In this document: positions 8,957 to 17,270 of the stretch, piece by piece
Position numbering within the stretch: the first letter of the stretch is position 1
How the letters are laid out: the number at the start of each line of letters is the position of its first letter
From: Shewanella oneidensis MR-1
GTDB taxonomy: Bacteria > Pseudomonadota > Gammaproteobacteria > Enterobacterales > Shewanellaceae
Length of the DNA stretch: 64,000 nucleotides
Reading direction: 5' to 3'
Assembly: GCF_000146165.2 (NCBI RefSeq)
Contig: NC_004347.2
Span: 3,524,508-3,588,507 of the forward strand
The notes under the pieces: model-generated
The model's input: only the letters and a program-made list of their open reading frames with translations
What the model was told of the DNA's origin: nothing
The model's database searches: none
Position numbers and translations under genes: made by a program

Positions 8957-10024
8957 TTAAATTAAACTTGCTAACATCTCGTCGCTATAAGCCACCAGCT
9001 CCTCGCTGTTACGCACTTTAGCCACATAATCAGGGTTAGCAATAAAGGGGCGACCAATTGCAATTAAGTCAAATTTATCCTCTGCAATTGCCTTGCTTGC
9101 AGTCTCTGCACTATAGCTGCCTACACCGACTAGCGTTTTGCCATAGTGAGCACGCACATAACTTGATGCTGTGCCGCCTAAGTAATCAAATTCGATGCTG
9201 TCATCGAAAATACCGATATGCACAAAGGCCAGATCGCGCTTTTCTAACTCAGGAAGTAAGTAATCAAAAACAACACGGTCACGACTATCACTTGCCATAT
9301 TGAAATAGGCCCCGGGGGAAATACGAAGGCCTGTTCTGTCGTGACCAATACGCGCAATAATCGCATCGACAACTTCTAAGGCAAACCGCGACATATTTAC
9401 AGGTGTGCCGCCATATTCATCGGTTCGACGGTTACTGTCGTGATGTAAGAATTGATCAATCAAATAGCCATTGGCACCATGGATCTCAACACCATCGAAC
9501 CCCGCTTCAATCGCATTCTCAGCCGCCTTGGCATAATCACGCACCAGCCCCTGAATATCTTCAACTGTTACGGCTTTTGGCGTCACATAGGTGAGTTCAC
9601 GCATTCTTGGCACACTGCCTTCAATTTTCTGAGCAGAAGGAGCCAGCACATCACCACCACCGAAGAAATGCGGATGAGCAACACGGCCCGTATGCCATAA
9701 TTGCACAAAAATCTTACCGCCATTGGCATGCACTGCATCGGTCACTTTACGCCAGCCTGCAATTTGCGCTTGAGTAAAAATACCAGGAGTATTTGGGTAG
9801 CCTTGGGCATCAGGGCGAATAATGGTGGCCTCGGAGATAATCAACCCCGCCTCAGCACGGCGTGCATAGTAAGCCACCATATCATCGGTAGGAACCAAAT
9901 TTGCATCGGCCATACAGCGCGTTAATGGCGCCATTAAGATACGGTTTTTTAAGGTAATGGTGTCATTAAGCTTGTAGGTGTCGAATAAATTTTCTACTGA
10001 GTTAACTGTATTTTCTATCGTCAT
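8957..10024 (-). CDS. Old yellow enzyme family alkene reductase (FMN)
   Basis: A 355-residue flavin-dependent ene-reductase that reduces activated C=C bonds, and in relatives nitroesters or N-ethylmaleimide, using NAD(P)H. Family signatures: LKNRILMAPLTRCMAD (about 24-39), VQLWHTGRVAHP (about 104), a VEIHGANGYLIDQFLHHDSN segment (about 180, carrying the substrate-binding His and Asn), RTDEYGG, and the C-terminal FMN-phosphate loop GVGSYS...AIGRPFIANPD. Length is typical of NemA-type enzymes. It is divergent from a TetR gene across 129 bases containing three palindromes, so induction by electrophiles, as in the nemRA system, is likely but inferred. Confidence 0.9.
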   Translation of the reverse strand: MTIENTVNSVENLFDTYKLNDTITLKNRILMAPLTRCMADANLVPTDDMVAYYARRAEAGLIISEATIIRPDAQGYPNTPGIFTQAQIAGWRKVTDAVHANGGKIFVQLWHTGRVAHPHFFGGGDVLAPSAQKIEGSVPRMRELTYVTPKAVTVEDIQGLVRDYAKAAENAIEAGFDGVEIHGANGYLIDQFLHHDSNRRTDEYGGTPVNMSRFALEVVDAIIARIGHDRTGLRISPGAYFNMASDSRDRVVFDYLLPELEKRDLAFVHIGIFDDSIEFDYLGGTASSYVRAHYGKTLVGVGSYSAETASKAIAEDKFDLIAIGRPFIANPDYVAKVRNSEELVAYSDEMLASLI

Positions 10025-10040
10025 TGGTTTAACCCCATTC

Positions 10041-10107
10041 TTGAATGTACGTTCAAGATATTACTATTTGAATGATCATTCAAGAACATTTTTGAATGTT
10101 TGTTCAA
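10041..10107. promoter_or_regulatory. Three TTGAATG-N2-type palindromic operators between OYE and TetR genes
   Basis: Three 16-bp palindromes share TTGAAT(N4)NTTCAA: 10041-10056 (TTGAATGTACGTTCAA), 10068-10083 (TTGAATGATCATTCAA, perfect) and 10092-10107 (TTGAATGTTTGTTCAA). Their starts are 27 and 24 bases apart. They cover both divergent promoters, so the adjacent TetR protein probably binds here and represses both genes. Confidence 0.75.
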
Positions 10108-10153
10108 TATTAGGTAGAATCTCCGGCAAGTATAGGTTAGAGGTAAGAATGCA

Positions 10154-10735
10154 ATGCGAAATGCAGAGTTTGATAGGGCACAAGTGCTCAGAGGGGCAAT
10201 GGCCGCCTTTATGCGAAAAGGATATACCAAAACCAGCATGCAGGACCTTACCCAAGCCACCGGACTGCACCCTGGGTCCATTTACTGCGCCTTTAGTAAT
10301 AAACGTGGGTTGCTCATTGCCGCAATCGAGCAATATCAACAGGATAGAAACGAGCAGTTTAAGCTTATCTTCTCCAACACTCGACCAGTGCTTAATAATT
10401 TAAAAAACTACTTAGACAATGTAGTCGTCGAATGTATCAGTTGCGATAGCCAGCAAGCCTGTTTACTCACCAAGGCATTAAATGAAATCGCAGAACAAGA
10501 TGATGAGATTCAACATATTATCAGCCAGAATTTACAGCTATGGCAGAACGCACTCACCGCACAATTTGAACTGGCAACATCTCAGGGGATATTGCAGGGA
10601 GAGCTCAATAGCGAGCAAAGAGCACAATACCTAATGATGGGCATTTATGGCTTACGAACCTTCGCTCACACTCATCCGCAGGCAGAGATATTGCAACAAT
10701 TAGCCAACAAACTGTTTGATGATGTTTGCAGATAA
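10154..10735 (+). CDS. TetR/AcrR family transcriptional regulator
   Basis: A 193-residue repressor. The N-terminal helix-turn-helix (about residues 10-55) contains MRKGYTKTSMQDLTQATG, with HPGSIYCAFSNKRGLL as recognition helix and following helix. The C-terminal ligand domain (about 75-190) contains CISCDSQQACLLTKAL, which resembles the C-terminal domain of YcdC/NemR-type regulators. Cysteines in that stretch could sense electrophiles. The ATG at 10154 follows AGAGGTAAG; an ATG five bases earlier is out of frame. The gene is divergent from the ene-reductase, and three matching palindromes lie in the shared promoter. Its regulation of that enzyme is inference from arrangement. Confidence 0.88.
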   Translation: MRNAEFDRAQVLRGAMAAFMRKGYTKTSMQDLTQATGLHPGSIYCAFSNKRGLLIAAIEQYQQDRNEQFKLIFSNTRPVLNNLKNYLDNVVVECISCDSQQACLLTKALNEIAEQDDEIQHIISQNLQLWQNALTAQFELATSQGILQGELNSEQRAQYLMMGIYGLRTFAHTHPQAEILQQLANKLFDDVCR

Positions 10736-10823
10736 CTGCTTGTTTTATAAATAAAGACTAAAATATTTTCACTCGTTAGGCCGCCATTTCCATCAAATTT
10801 AAGCGCTGAATAAACATAAAGCA

Positions 10824-10854
10824 AAAGGACGATAAATCAGCTTTATCGTCCTTT
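10824..10854. terminator. Bidirectional intrinsic terminator
   Basis: A 13-bp perfect stem (AAAGGACGATAAA/TTTATCGTCCTTT) with a 5-base loop lies between the convergent TetR gene and the small hypothetical gene. Confidence 0.8.
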
Positions 10855-10889
10855 ATGTAGGTATTTTGCATGTACAATTCTTGTTTTAA

Positions 10890-11114
10890 TTAACCGATAT
10901 TTGCCTGCGCAAAAACCCGCTCACCCAGTGAGTTCAATATCTTGCATTCACCTTCTAGCACGGCAATGATGGATTTTCCTTTTCGAAAACTGGTAGGGAT
11001 CATTACACGGCCAGACTCACTTACGGGTAAATCTTGTAACACCGCGTTGTGCATAATTAACCCGACTGGTGCATCATAATACAAAACGGTAACTGTCGCT
11101 TGTGTTGCTTGCAT
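10890..11114 (-). CDS. Small conserved hypothetical protein (possibly TIGR02922/DUF2375)
   Basis: A 74-residue protein rich in beta-strand-forming residues (VTVLYYDAPVG, RVMIPTSFRKGKSIIAVLEGE). It resembles, from memory, the small TIGR02922/DUF2375 family of Shewanella and Colwellia, whose function is unknown. There is no signal peptide or membrane segment. The ATG at 11114 follows AAAGG. The gene ends before a shared terminator. Codon usage and RBS support a real gene; the family name is tentative. Confidence 0.65.
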   Translation of the reverse strand: MQATQATVTVLYYDAPVGLIMHNAVLQDLPVSESGRVMIPTSFRKGKSIIAVLEGECKILNSLGERVFAQANIG

Positions 11115-11432
11115 AACCTTTAACTCACATTAAGCAGAATCTACTGCAATCGATCAAAGTGGCAAGAGTCTCCCTTCATCTCTTATAACAACAAAAGTCA
11201 AAGATTTTTTACCATTTAAAATCAATCAACTAAAAATCCAAAGCGACATAAACTTATACAGCTGATAAAAATATCATCGCGCCATGAATGCTTAGCTATT
11301 TAAGCACTTCAGCAAATAGATGCCAATCTATTTCTATTTTGTTACTCAAATTCGCGCAACCGATCACATCTCATCAACAACACCTAGTGAGTAGTTATTC
11401 ATAAAATAGAATAAAAACACTAACTTTTTATA
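11115..11432. other. Intergenic region, nothing recognised
   Basis: A 318-base AT-rich stretch between the small hypothetical gene and the 3' end of the interrupted chemoreceptor gene. I see no ORF, tRNA or strong hairpin. It should hold the promoter of the hypothetical gene. Confidence 0.4.
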
Positions 11433-12971
11433 TTACTGAAGCGACTTCGCTTTAAACCCGATTCTAAATCCGCCCCAATGTTTGCCATTTACATAAATTG
11501 GCACTGATAAATCATGCATAACTTCACCAGTATCTCGTTTATAGGTTTGTAGTAATACGGGATCTGTATGGGTCCCGCAGCGGATACCTGTAGGATCGTT
11601 AAATAAGCGTTTTGTGCGATTTTTCGCCATATCAACCTCAACTTTACCCGTTAATGCTTGGCTAAAGCACTTATTATGGGTTGGGAAATAACCTTTTTTA
11701 TCAACGGCTCCGGCATAAATAATCTCACTATGTTTAGCAAGAATCGGTTCTTGAATGGCGGGAAAATATTGATCGGTGAAGCGGTCAAATGCAGTGGTAT
11801 ATTTTTGTGGCTGGGTATTCGCAATAGGCTGATATTTAGGATTAAAGAGTTCCGCCTCAGTAAAACTAGCGTTAGCTAATCCCTGAGCAAGTTTCTCGCC
11901 GCAAGCTTTTGCCGCTTCGTTAGCGAGTAATAGCACTTGTTGATCAAAGGTTTGAGTGTCCCAGTGCGACAGCGCTTTAAATATGCCTTCCGTTGTTAAT
12001 GTGAGGGTAAACGCCTGCTCAGAAACCACCATGCTTTGTCTACCCGTCACTGTCAATGAGTCTCGGATCTGTGCTACCGAGGTACTAATCTCATTGGTGG
12101 TGTGATTATATTGTTTAAGGGAGTCTTCCATATCCCCGAGGGCATGCGCCGAGTGAGTCACAGAGGTTGAGATATCAGTAAAATGGCTATCTAACGCCGC
12201 TATCGCCCTAACAACATCAGCAGTTTGTAGAACAACTCGCTCCATTAAGGCCGAACTTTTATCTGTTTCCGCACGAATTTCGAGCAACATTTTACCGATA
12301 TCCTGAGTTGCACCTGCCGTTTTTCCGGCAAGGCTTCGCACCTCATCTGCCACTACCGCAAAACCACGACCTTGCTCTCCCGCCCTCGCTGCTTCAATGG
12401 CCGCATTCAACGCCAGTAAGTTTGTTTGTTCAGCCACCGCATTAATGACTTCGGTGATTTTTTGAATTTGTTCAGCTTTTGACTTTAAGGCCAGCACTTG
12501 CTGAGCGGCTGTGTTGATATCCGTATTTAATGATTCGATAGCAGACACGCCCTTTTGTGCTTGAGTTCGGCCTTGCACACTCAAGCGCTCTGCCTCCTGA
12601 GTTTGGACTAAAATGCTACTCGCATTATCCCCAAGCAAAGCAGTCGTATTACTCAATTGCGCAGCCGCTACCGCGATAGCACTCGCATGTTCGCCATTAG
12701 ACTCAATGGATTTTTTCAATAAATCAATAAAATGTGAGACCTCAGCTGAACCAATCGCAATCTTACTGGTTTGGACACTAATATCATGTTCAGCGGAGCT
12801 TAACCTATTGAGTTTAAGAATATCTTCCTTTGATGTTTGCGCCTTGTGACTCAAAACATGCTTAACAATCCATAACACCCAAACACAAACTATCCCCTCT
12901 AAAACCAAGGCATGTGTTAAACCTGAGAGGGAGATGGCGTTGAGTAAAAGGCTACAAAATACGACTAAGAC
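11433..12971 (-). pseudogene. Methyl-accepting chemotaxis protein, 5' end interrupted by an IS3-family element
   Basis: The frame is open from the IS junction to the stop at 11433. It begins with two hydrophobic stretches (LVVFCSLLLNAISLSGL and GIVCVWVLWIVKHVL), then a methyl-accepting signalling domain with the hairpin tip [20 protein letters not shown]. It ends in a roughly 120-residue extension with HNKCFSQ and GIRCGTH, a sensory-like domain placed after the signalling domain. No ATG lies between the upstream stop inside the IS and the first hydrophobic segment; the first start-like codon is a TTG at 12908, which would cut off the first segment. The IS at 12972 therefore removed the natural start. 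An ATG (14247) beyond the IS is in another frame when the IS is removed in silico, so a second lesion is possible. Confidence 0.75.
12969..12971. repeat. Target duplication GAC, left copy, IS3-family element
   Basis: GAC here matches GAC at 14207-14209 on the other side of the element. A 4-base reading (AGAC) is also possible, depending on where the right end is drawn. Confidence 0.65.
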
Positions 12972-13038
12972 TGTTCTGGTCTAATCCCATCGGACACTTA
13001 ATTTTGAGACAGTATGGTCAATAAATTAAGAGGTCTAT

Positions 13039-13329
13039 ATGAGTCTGAAAAAATCACATAAGAGTTATCCGCAGGCATTTAAAGATGAAGCCGTCTTGAT
13101 GGTGCTGGAGCAAGGTTATAGCGTTGCCGATGCGGCAAAGTCTCTTGGAGTTAGCACGAGCCTGCTTTACAACTGGAAGGAAAAACACGAAGCCCTGCAA
13201 CAAGGCATCACCTTAGAAGAGTCTGAGCGTGATGAGTTGAAGCGATTGCGTAGAGAAAACAAAGAATTACGCATGGAGAAAGAAATTCTAAAAAAGGCAA
13301 GCGCCTTCTTTGCGAGAGAAATGAAGTAA
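13039..13329 (+). CDS. IS3-family transposase OrfA
   Basis: A 96-residue DNA-binding subunit. The N-terminal half has a helix-turn-helix (FKDEAVLMVLEQGYSVADAA ... STSLLYNWKEKH) and the C-terminal half is a leucine-zipper-like coiled coil (ELKRLRRENKELRMEKEIL). At codons 84-86 the slippery heptamer A_AAA_AAG lies in the correct phase for a -1 shift, which would fuse OrfA to OrfB. Without the shift, translation ends at 13329. Confidence 0.92.
   Translation: MSLKKSHKSYPQAFKDEAVLMVLEQGYSVADAAKSLGVSTSLLYNWKEKHEALQQGITLEESERDELKRLRRENKELRMEKEILKKASAFFAREMK
13290..13296 (+). other. Programmed -1 frameshift site A_AAA_AAG
   Basis: The heptamer is in the orfA zero frame as CTA AAA AAG. After a -1 slip the new frame runs from 13296 without a stop into orfB, giving the transframe OrfAB transposase typical of IS3 elements. 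Confidence 0.85.
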
Positions 13330-13388
13330 GATTTCGTTTCATCAAACTGCAATCTCACCTGTTTCCCATAACACTGTTATGTCGAGTA

Positions 13389-14198
13389 ATGAGTGTCAGT
13401 AAGTCAGGCTATTACGATTGGCATAAACGCCCTGCAAACGTGATAAGCGTTGAAACACTGAAGCTTTATCGCCTTGTTCGACAGCTATTTAAGCAAAGTC
13501 GAGGCAGCTTAGGGAATCGTGAAATGGTGAAGAAATTGCGCAAGGAAGGCTACCAGGTTGGTCGCTATCTCGTTCGTAAAATTATGCACCGCCTTCGACT
13601 CAAAGCAACCCAGCGATGTGCTTACAAGGTGACGACACAGCGAAAACACTCAGATGCAGTGGCTGATAACCTGTTAAACATGAACTTTAATCCAGTATCG
13701 GCTAATCAGGTCTGGGCGGGTGACGTGACCTATTTAAAGACGGGTGAAGGCTGGATGTACTTAGCTGTGGTGATGGATTTATATTCACGCCGGATTGTGG
13801 GATGGCGCATAGACAAACGCATGACCACAGATTTGATATCCAAGGCATTAATAAAAGCCTACAACCTGCGACAACCAGCGCGAGGGCTGGTATTTCACAG
13901 TGACCGAGGCTCGCAATATACCAGTAAACAATTCGGTAGGCTGCTATCGAGCTATGGTATCCGAGCCAGCATGGGTGATGTGGGTGCGTGTTGGGATAAT
14001 GCCGTTGTTGAGCGATTCTTTGGTAGCTTGAAACACGATTGGATTTTTAAAGTTGCTCAACCAACAAGGGAGTTTATGAAGCAAGATGTGACGGCTTACA
14101 TCAAATATTACAACTTGGAGCGACTTCATTCTGCTAATAACGATCTGTCACCTGTAGAGTTTGAGAATTCTCAAGTAAAAGTGTCCAGTTTGGGTTGA
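13389..14198 (+). CDS. IS3-family transposase OrfB (DDE integrase core)
   Basis: Catalytic part of the transposase; 269 residues from the ATG at 13389. The natural product is probably OrfAB, because the frame is open back to the slippage site at 13296 and the intervening residues (ITLLCRVMSVSKSGYYDW) match the usual IS3 OrfB N-terminus. The rve domain has its three acidic residues in WAGDVTYL, FHSDRGSQY and VVERFFGSLK. No internal stop or frameshift is seen, so it appears functional. Confidence 0.93.
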   Translation: MSVSKSGYYDWHKRPANVISVETLKLYRLVRQLFKQSRGSLGNREMVKKLRKEGYQVGRYLVRKIMHRLRLKATQRCAYKVTTQRKHSDAVADNLLNMNFNPVSANQVWAGDVTYLKTGEGWMYLAVVMDLYSRRIVGWRIDKRMTTDLISKALIKAYNLRQPARGLVFHSDRGSQYTSKQFGRLLSSYGIRASMGDVGACWDNAVVERFFGSLKHDWIFKVAQPTREFMKQDVTAYIKYYNLERLHSANNDLSPVEFENSQVKVSSLG

Positions 14199-14206
14199 CC
14201 AGTACA

Positions 14207-14391
14207 GACTAAACTCAGTGCGATGATGTTTTATGTTGTAATTCCATATTGTTTTTCACCGAGAAAACGCACAAGCAAAATAAGATACGAATATTCACTT
14301 ACCATCCATTGCTATTTGAGTCGCTACAGCAAGTAAAATAGACAAATTTGAAAGCGGCGTAAGTGATTGTATCTCTCTGACTAAATTGAAC
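14207..14391. other. Chromosomal sliver between two insertion sequences
   Basis: These 185 bases hold the GAC duplication of the IS3 element, an ATG on the minus strand (14247) that may be the former start of the interrupted chemoreceptor, and at the right end the 8-base duplication of the IS256 element. No complete gene is present. Confidence 0.6.
14384..14391. repeat. Target duplication AATTGAAC, left copy, IS256-family element
   Basis: AATTGAAC here matches 15685-15692 at the other end, the 8-base length expected for IS256-family insertion. Confidence 0.85.
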
Positions 14392-15684
14392 GGTAGTGTT
14401 CATAATTCTGTGTCATTTCAGTAAAATATTCAAAAACAGGAATGACACATGACCCAACCTTTTAACTTCGAACAAGCCCTTAAAGATCTGCAGTCAGGTA
14501 AAAGCCTCACAGGTAAAGACAGCATTCTTGGCCCACTGATCAAGCAACTCACTGAAGCGGCTCTCCAGGCTGAGCTTGAGCAGCATTTAGCGCATGATCC
14601 TCAGCCTAATCGTAAAAATGGCAAAACCCCTAAGACCATTAAGCATCCGTCCGGTAACTTTGAGTTAGACGCGCCTAGAGACCGCAATGGCACCTTTGAG
14701 CCTCAGTTGATTAAGAAAAATCAAACTACACTAACCGATGAAATCGAACGTAAAGTGTTATCGATGTTCAGTATAGGTATGAGCTATCGCGATATTAATC
14801 AACATGTTGAAGATATGTATGGGCTCAATGTGTCTAACGCAACAGTCAGTGCTATCACTGACAAACTCATCCCCGAACTTAAAGCGTGGCAACAGCGCCC
14901 ATTAGATAGCCATTATCCTATCGTTTGGCTTGATGCGATACATTATAAAGTCAAAGAGGATGGGCGTTACGTCAGTAAAGCCGTTTACACATTGTTAGCG
15001 CTTAATATGAAAGGAAAAAAGGAAATTTTGGGGCTTCACTTGTCCGAAAATGAAGGCGCTAATTACTGGCTATCCGTACTGACCGATCTTAATAATCGTG
15101 GTGTAAAAGATATTCTTATCGCCTGTGTTGACGGCTTGACCGGTTTCCCTGAGGCCATAGCCAGTATCTTCCCTCATACGGAAACACAGCTATGCGTTAT
15201 CCACCAGATCCGCAACTCAATGAAGTATGTCGCCTCAAAAAATCAGAAAGCGTTTATGGCTGATTTAAAGCCTGTGTATCGAGCCGTGAGTAAAGAAGCC
15301 GCAGAGATGGCATTGGACGAACTGGAGGCCAAATGGGGTGATGCTTATCCGTTGGTAATCAACTCTTGGCGTCGCAAATGGCATAATTTGTCCCATTATT
15401 TTAAGTACCCAGAACATATCAGGAAAGTGATTTACACGACCAATGCGGTTGAGGCTGTACATCGCCAATTTAGAAAGCTCACCAAAACCAAAGGTGCATT
15501 TCCTAATGAAAATAGCTTGTTGAAGCTACTTTACGCAGGCATATTAAACGCCTCAGATAAATGGACCATGCCAATCCACAATTGGAGCCTTTGTTTATCT
15601 CAGTTAGCGATTTATTTTGAAGGACGTTTAGATAGCGTGCTAGAAATTTAAAAATTAGCCTGACACAGAATTTTGAACGCCCTC
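14392..15684 (+). mobile_element. IS256-family insertion sequence, complete (about 1293 bp)
   Basis: The imperfect terminal inverted repeats share GTTCA(T/A)AATTCTGTGTCA, with 8-base direct repeats outside. One intact transposase fills the element. An inverted copy starts at 63359 and matches the right half of this one as far as the window allows. Confidence 0.92.
14449..15651 (+). CDS. IS256-family (mutator-type) transposase
   Basis: A full-length 400-residue DDE transposase. The N-terminal DNA-binding part contains LTEAALQAELEQHLAH and YRDINQHVEDMYG. The catalytic acidic residues lie in VWLDAIHYK (about 163), ACVDGLTGFPEA (about 226) and TTNAVEAVHRQFRK (about 332), and the conserved CVIHQIRNSMKYV follows the second. 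The ATG at 14449 lies 57 bases inside the left end. No damage is visible. Confidence 0.95.
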   Translation: MTQPFNFEQALKDLQSGKSLTGKDSILGPLIKQLTEAALQAELEQHLAHDPQPNRKNGKTPKTIKHPSGNFELDAPRDRNGTFEPQLIKKNQTTLTDEIERKVLSMFSIGMSYRDINQHVEDMYGLNVSNATVSAITDKLIPELKAWQQRPLDSHYPIVWLDAIHYKVKEDGRYVSKAVYTLLALNMKGKKEILGLHLSENEGANYWLSVLTDLNNRGVKDILIACVDGLTGFPEAIASIFPHTETQLCVIHQIRNSMKYVASKNQKAFMADLKPVYRAVSKEAAEMALDELEAKWGDAYPLVINSWRRKWHNLSHYFKYPEHIRKVIYTTNAVEAVHRQFRKLTKTKGAFPNENSLLKLLYAGILNASDKWTMPIHNWSLCLSQLAIYFEGRLDSVLEI

Positions 15685-15692
15685 AATTGAAC
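15685..15692. repeat. Target duplication AATTGAAC, right copy
   Basis: Direct repeat of 14384-14391 flanking the IS256-family element. Confidence 0.85.
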
Positions 15693-15938
15693 TATTCACT
15701 CATGCATTATTTTAGAGCGATAGCCAATCTTCAGTGCTCTATCGAGCTTATGGCATTAGACCTTAGTATAGATTTGGCAGAATTATCCAATAAATAGCCC
15801 CCAAAAATGCCCGTCATTTTTAGCTGACAAAATGTGGTATTCATCGCTTTATTGGCAATAATTCCGAGCAGAGTGACTGCACATACCGCGAGAAAACTGC
15901 TAATATCGGCGCAATTTTTTTGAGCTAACGAGATCAAG

Positions 15939-16661
15939 ATGGGCAGAGCATATCAAAACCGTAAAGAATCTATGGCGAAAACAGCTGGCCAGAAAACCCG
16001 CCTCTACTCGCGCTACGGTAAGGAAATTTACGTAGTCGCCAAGCAAGGTGGTGTCGAGCCAGATGGTAACTTATCACTGCGTCGCTTAATTGAGCGCGCG
16101 AAGAAAGATCAAGTACCAGCCCACGTTATCGAGCGTGCTATCGATAAAGCCAAAGGTGGTGGCGGTGAAGATTATGATACAGCCCGTTATGAAGGTTTCG
16201 GCCCAGGTAACTGCATGGTTATTGTGGACTGCTTAACCGATAACGTGAAACGTACCTTCACTGAAGTCCGTCAAGCCTTTGTGAAAAACGATGCCAAACT
16301 CGGTACACCCGGTACCGTAGGCCACATGTTTGACCAATCTGCCGTGTTCGTTTTCCCCGGTGAAGATGAAGATGCCATCCTCGAAATTCTAATGATGGCC
16401 GATGTCGATGTGAACGATGTCGAAGTAGAAGATGGCATGATCAGCGTTATCGCACCACACACCGAATTTTTCAAAGTTAAAACGGCACTGACGGATGCAA
16501 TGCCAGATATCAACTTTGAAGTTGAGAACATCACTTTCGTGCCTCAAACCATGACCCCTGTGTCCGGTGAGGATGTGGCAGTATTCGATAAATTTATCGC
16601 TGCATTAGAAGATTGTGACGACGTACAAAACGTGTATCACAATGCTGAAATTCAAGATTAA
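15939..16661 (+). CDS. YebC/PmpR family protein, YeeN subgroup
   Basis: A 240-residue protein resembling E. coli YeeN, the paralogue of YebC. Shared features are the N-terminal MGRA(Y) start, [20 protein letters not shown], an [20 protein letters not shown] stretch, [21 protein letters not shown] (about 65-85) and the C-terminal DDVQNVYHN. YebC relatives have been described as DNA-binding regulators and more recently as ribosome-associated factors that help translate proline-rich stretches; the role of YeeN members is less clear. The frame is open from 15939; ATG at 15972 (MAKTAGQK) is an alternative start. The gene is followed directly by an intrinsic terminator, so it is monocistronic. Confidence 0.9.
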   Translation: MGRAYQNRKESMAKTAGQKTRLYSRYGKEIYVVAKQGGVEPDGNLSLRRLIERAKKDQVPAHVIERAIDKAKGGGGEDYDTARYEGFGPGNCMVIVDCLTDNVKRTFTEVRQAFVKNDAKLGTPGTVGHMFDQSAVFVFPGEDEDAILEILMMADVDVNDVEVEDGMISVIAPHTEFFKVKTALTDAMPDINFEVENITFVPQTMTPVSGEDVAVFDKFIAALEDCDDVQNVYHNAEIQD

Positions 16662-16678
16662 TTAAAATCTTACTAAAT

Positions 16679-16708
16679 AAAAACGCAGCCATTGAGCTGC
16701 GTTTTTAT
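16679..16708 (+). terminator. Intrinsic terminator after the YebC-family gene
   Basis: AAACGCAGC pairs with GCTGCGTTT around a 6-base loop and is followed by a T-run, 18 bases after the stop codon. Confidence 0.85.
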
Positions 16709-16725
16709 TTGCAGACAATAATTGC

Positions 16726-17010
16726 CTACGCCGAGAGTTGCGCCGTATCCATACAAGTATGAGCATCGGCAACTAATACCACCTTCCAACCAAGTTCAGC
16801 TGCAATCCGACAATTGGTATCGATACAATATTGAGTATTCATTCCCACTATCACTAAGTCAGTAATCCCCTGATGGGCTAACGCCTCGGCAAACCCCGTT
16901 TGAGAAAAACAACTAGGCTTAGTTTTTCAAAGATATTATCCACTTTAGGATTGATTGCTAACTCATTAATTAACCTGAACTCGGGGTAACGAGTGTCGAA
17001 AAATCTAAAT
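16726..17010 (-). pseudogene. Remnant of an isochorismatase-like cysteine hydrolase
   Basis: Reading the minus strand towards a TAG at 16726 gives SCFSQTGFAEAL, DLVIVGMNTQYCIDTNC and VVLVADAHTCMDTA. This matches the C-terminal half of isochorismatase-family hydrolases, including the catalytic Cys in QYCIDTNC. Further upstream the peptide (FFDTRYPEF...NPKVDNIFEK) is in another frame: one A missing from the run near 16922 accounts for the shift (FEKTKPSCF expected). The N-terminal part with the catalytic Asp is not recognisable. This is a decaying gene, not a functional enzyme. Confidence 0.75.
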
Positions 17011-17072
17011 TTAACAAACTAAATCAATGCTATAAATGATTATTTTGATAAGAAGAGTCTTTTTCTGACTGA

Positions 17073-17140
17073 ATGCGCAGATTTTTGCGCATATCAAGGC
17101 GCTCTGTCGTACGCCATATCGAGCTATGGTTAGACAGAGC
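17073..17140. other. Two adjacent hairpins in the gap before hpf
   Basis: ATGCGCA (17073-17079) pairs with TGCGCAT (17086-17092), and GCTCTGTC (17101-17108) pairs with GACAGAGC (17133-17140), the latter with an inner CCAT/ATGG pairing. There is no ORF here. They could be a small structured RNA or relics of a mobile sequence. Confidence 0.35.
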
Positions 17141-17222
17141 AACTCAGAGAGGCCCGAAAAGATGCCTATTCAGCGGCTCTACTTATCCCGGGCTCAGGTT
17201 AATTTAATAAACAACACCAACG

Positions 17223-17246
17223 AAAAAGGGCCATAAAGGCCCTTTT
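17223..17246. terminator. Intrinsic terminator after hpf
   Basis: AAAAGGGCC/GGCCCTTTT stem with a 5-base loop, 25 bases beyond the hpf stop codon. Confidence 0.75.
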
Positions 17247-17270
17247 CAATCTGCTTACTACTGCGAGAAA

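Larger units (their letters stand above)
12972..14206 (+). mobile_element. IS3-family insertion sequence, complete (about 1235 bp)
   Basis: The ends are imperfect inverted repeats starting TGT(T/A)CTGGTC and continuing to GGACACTT, with TG/CA terminal dinucleotides. A 3-base GAC duplication flanks the element (12969-12971 and 14207-14209). It carries two overlapping reading frames, orfA and orfB, joined by an A_AAA_AAG slippage site. All parts look intact, so it is probably active or recently active. It sits in the 5' end of a chemoreceptor gene. Confidence 0.9.

Noticed and set aside
15731..15937. 68-codon minus-strand frame before the YebC-family gene
   Set aside because: TTG start, no ribosome-binding site, no recognisable domain; likely chance.
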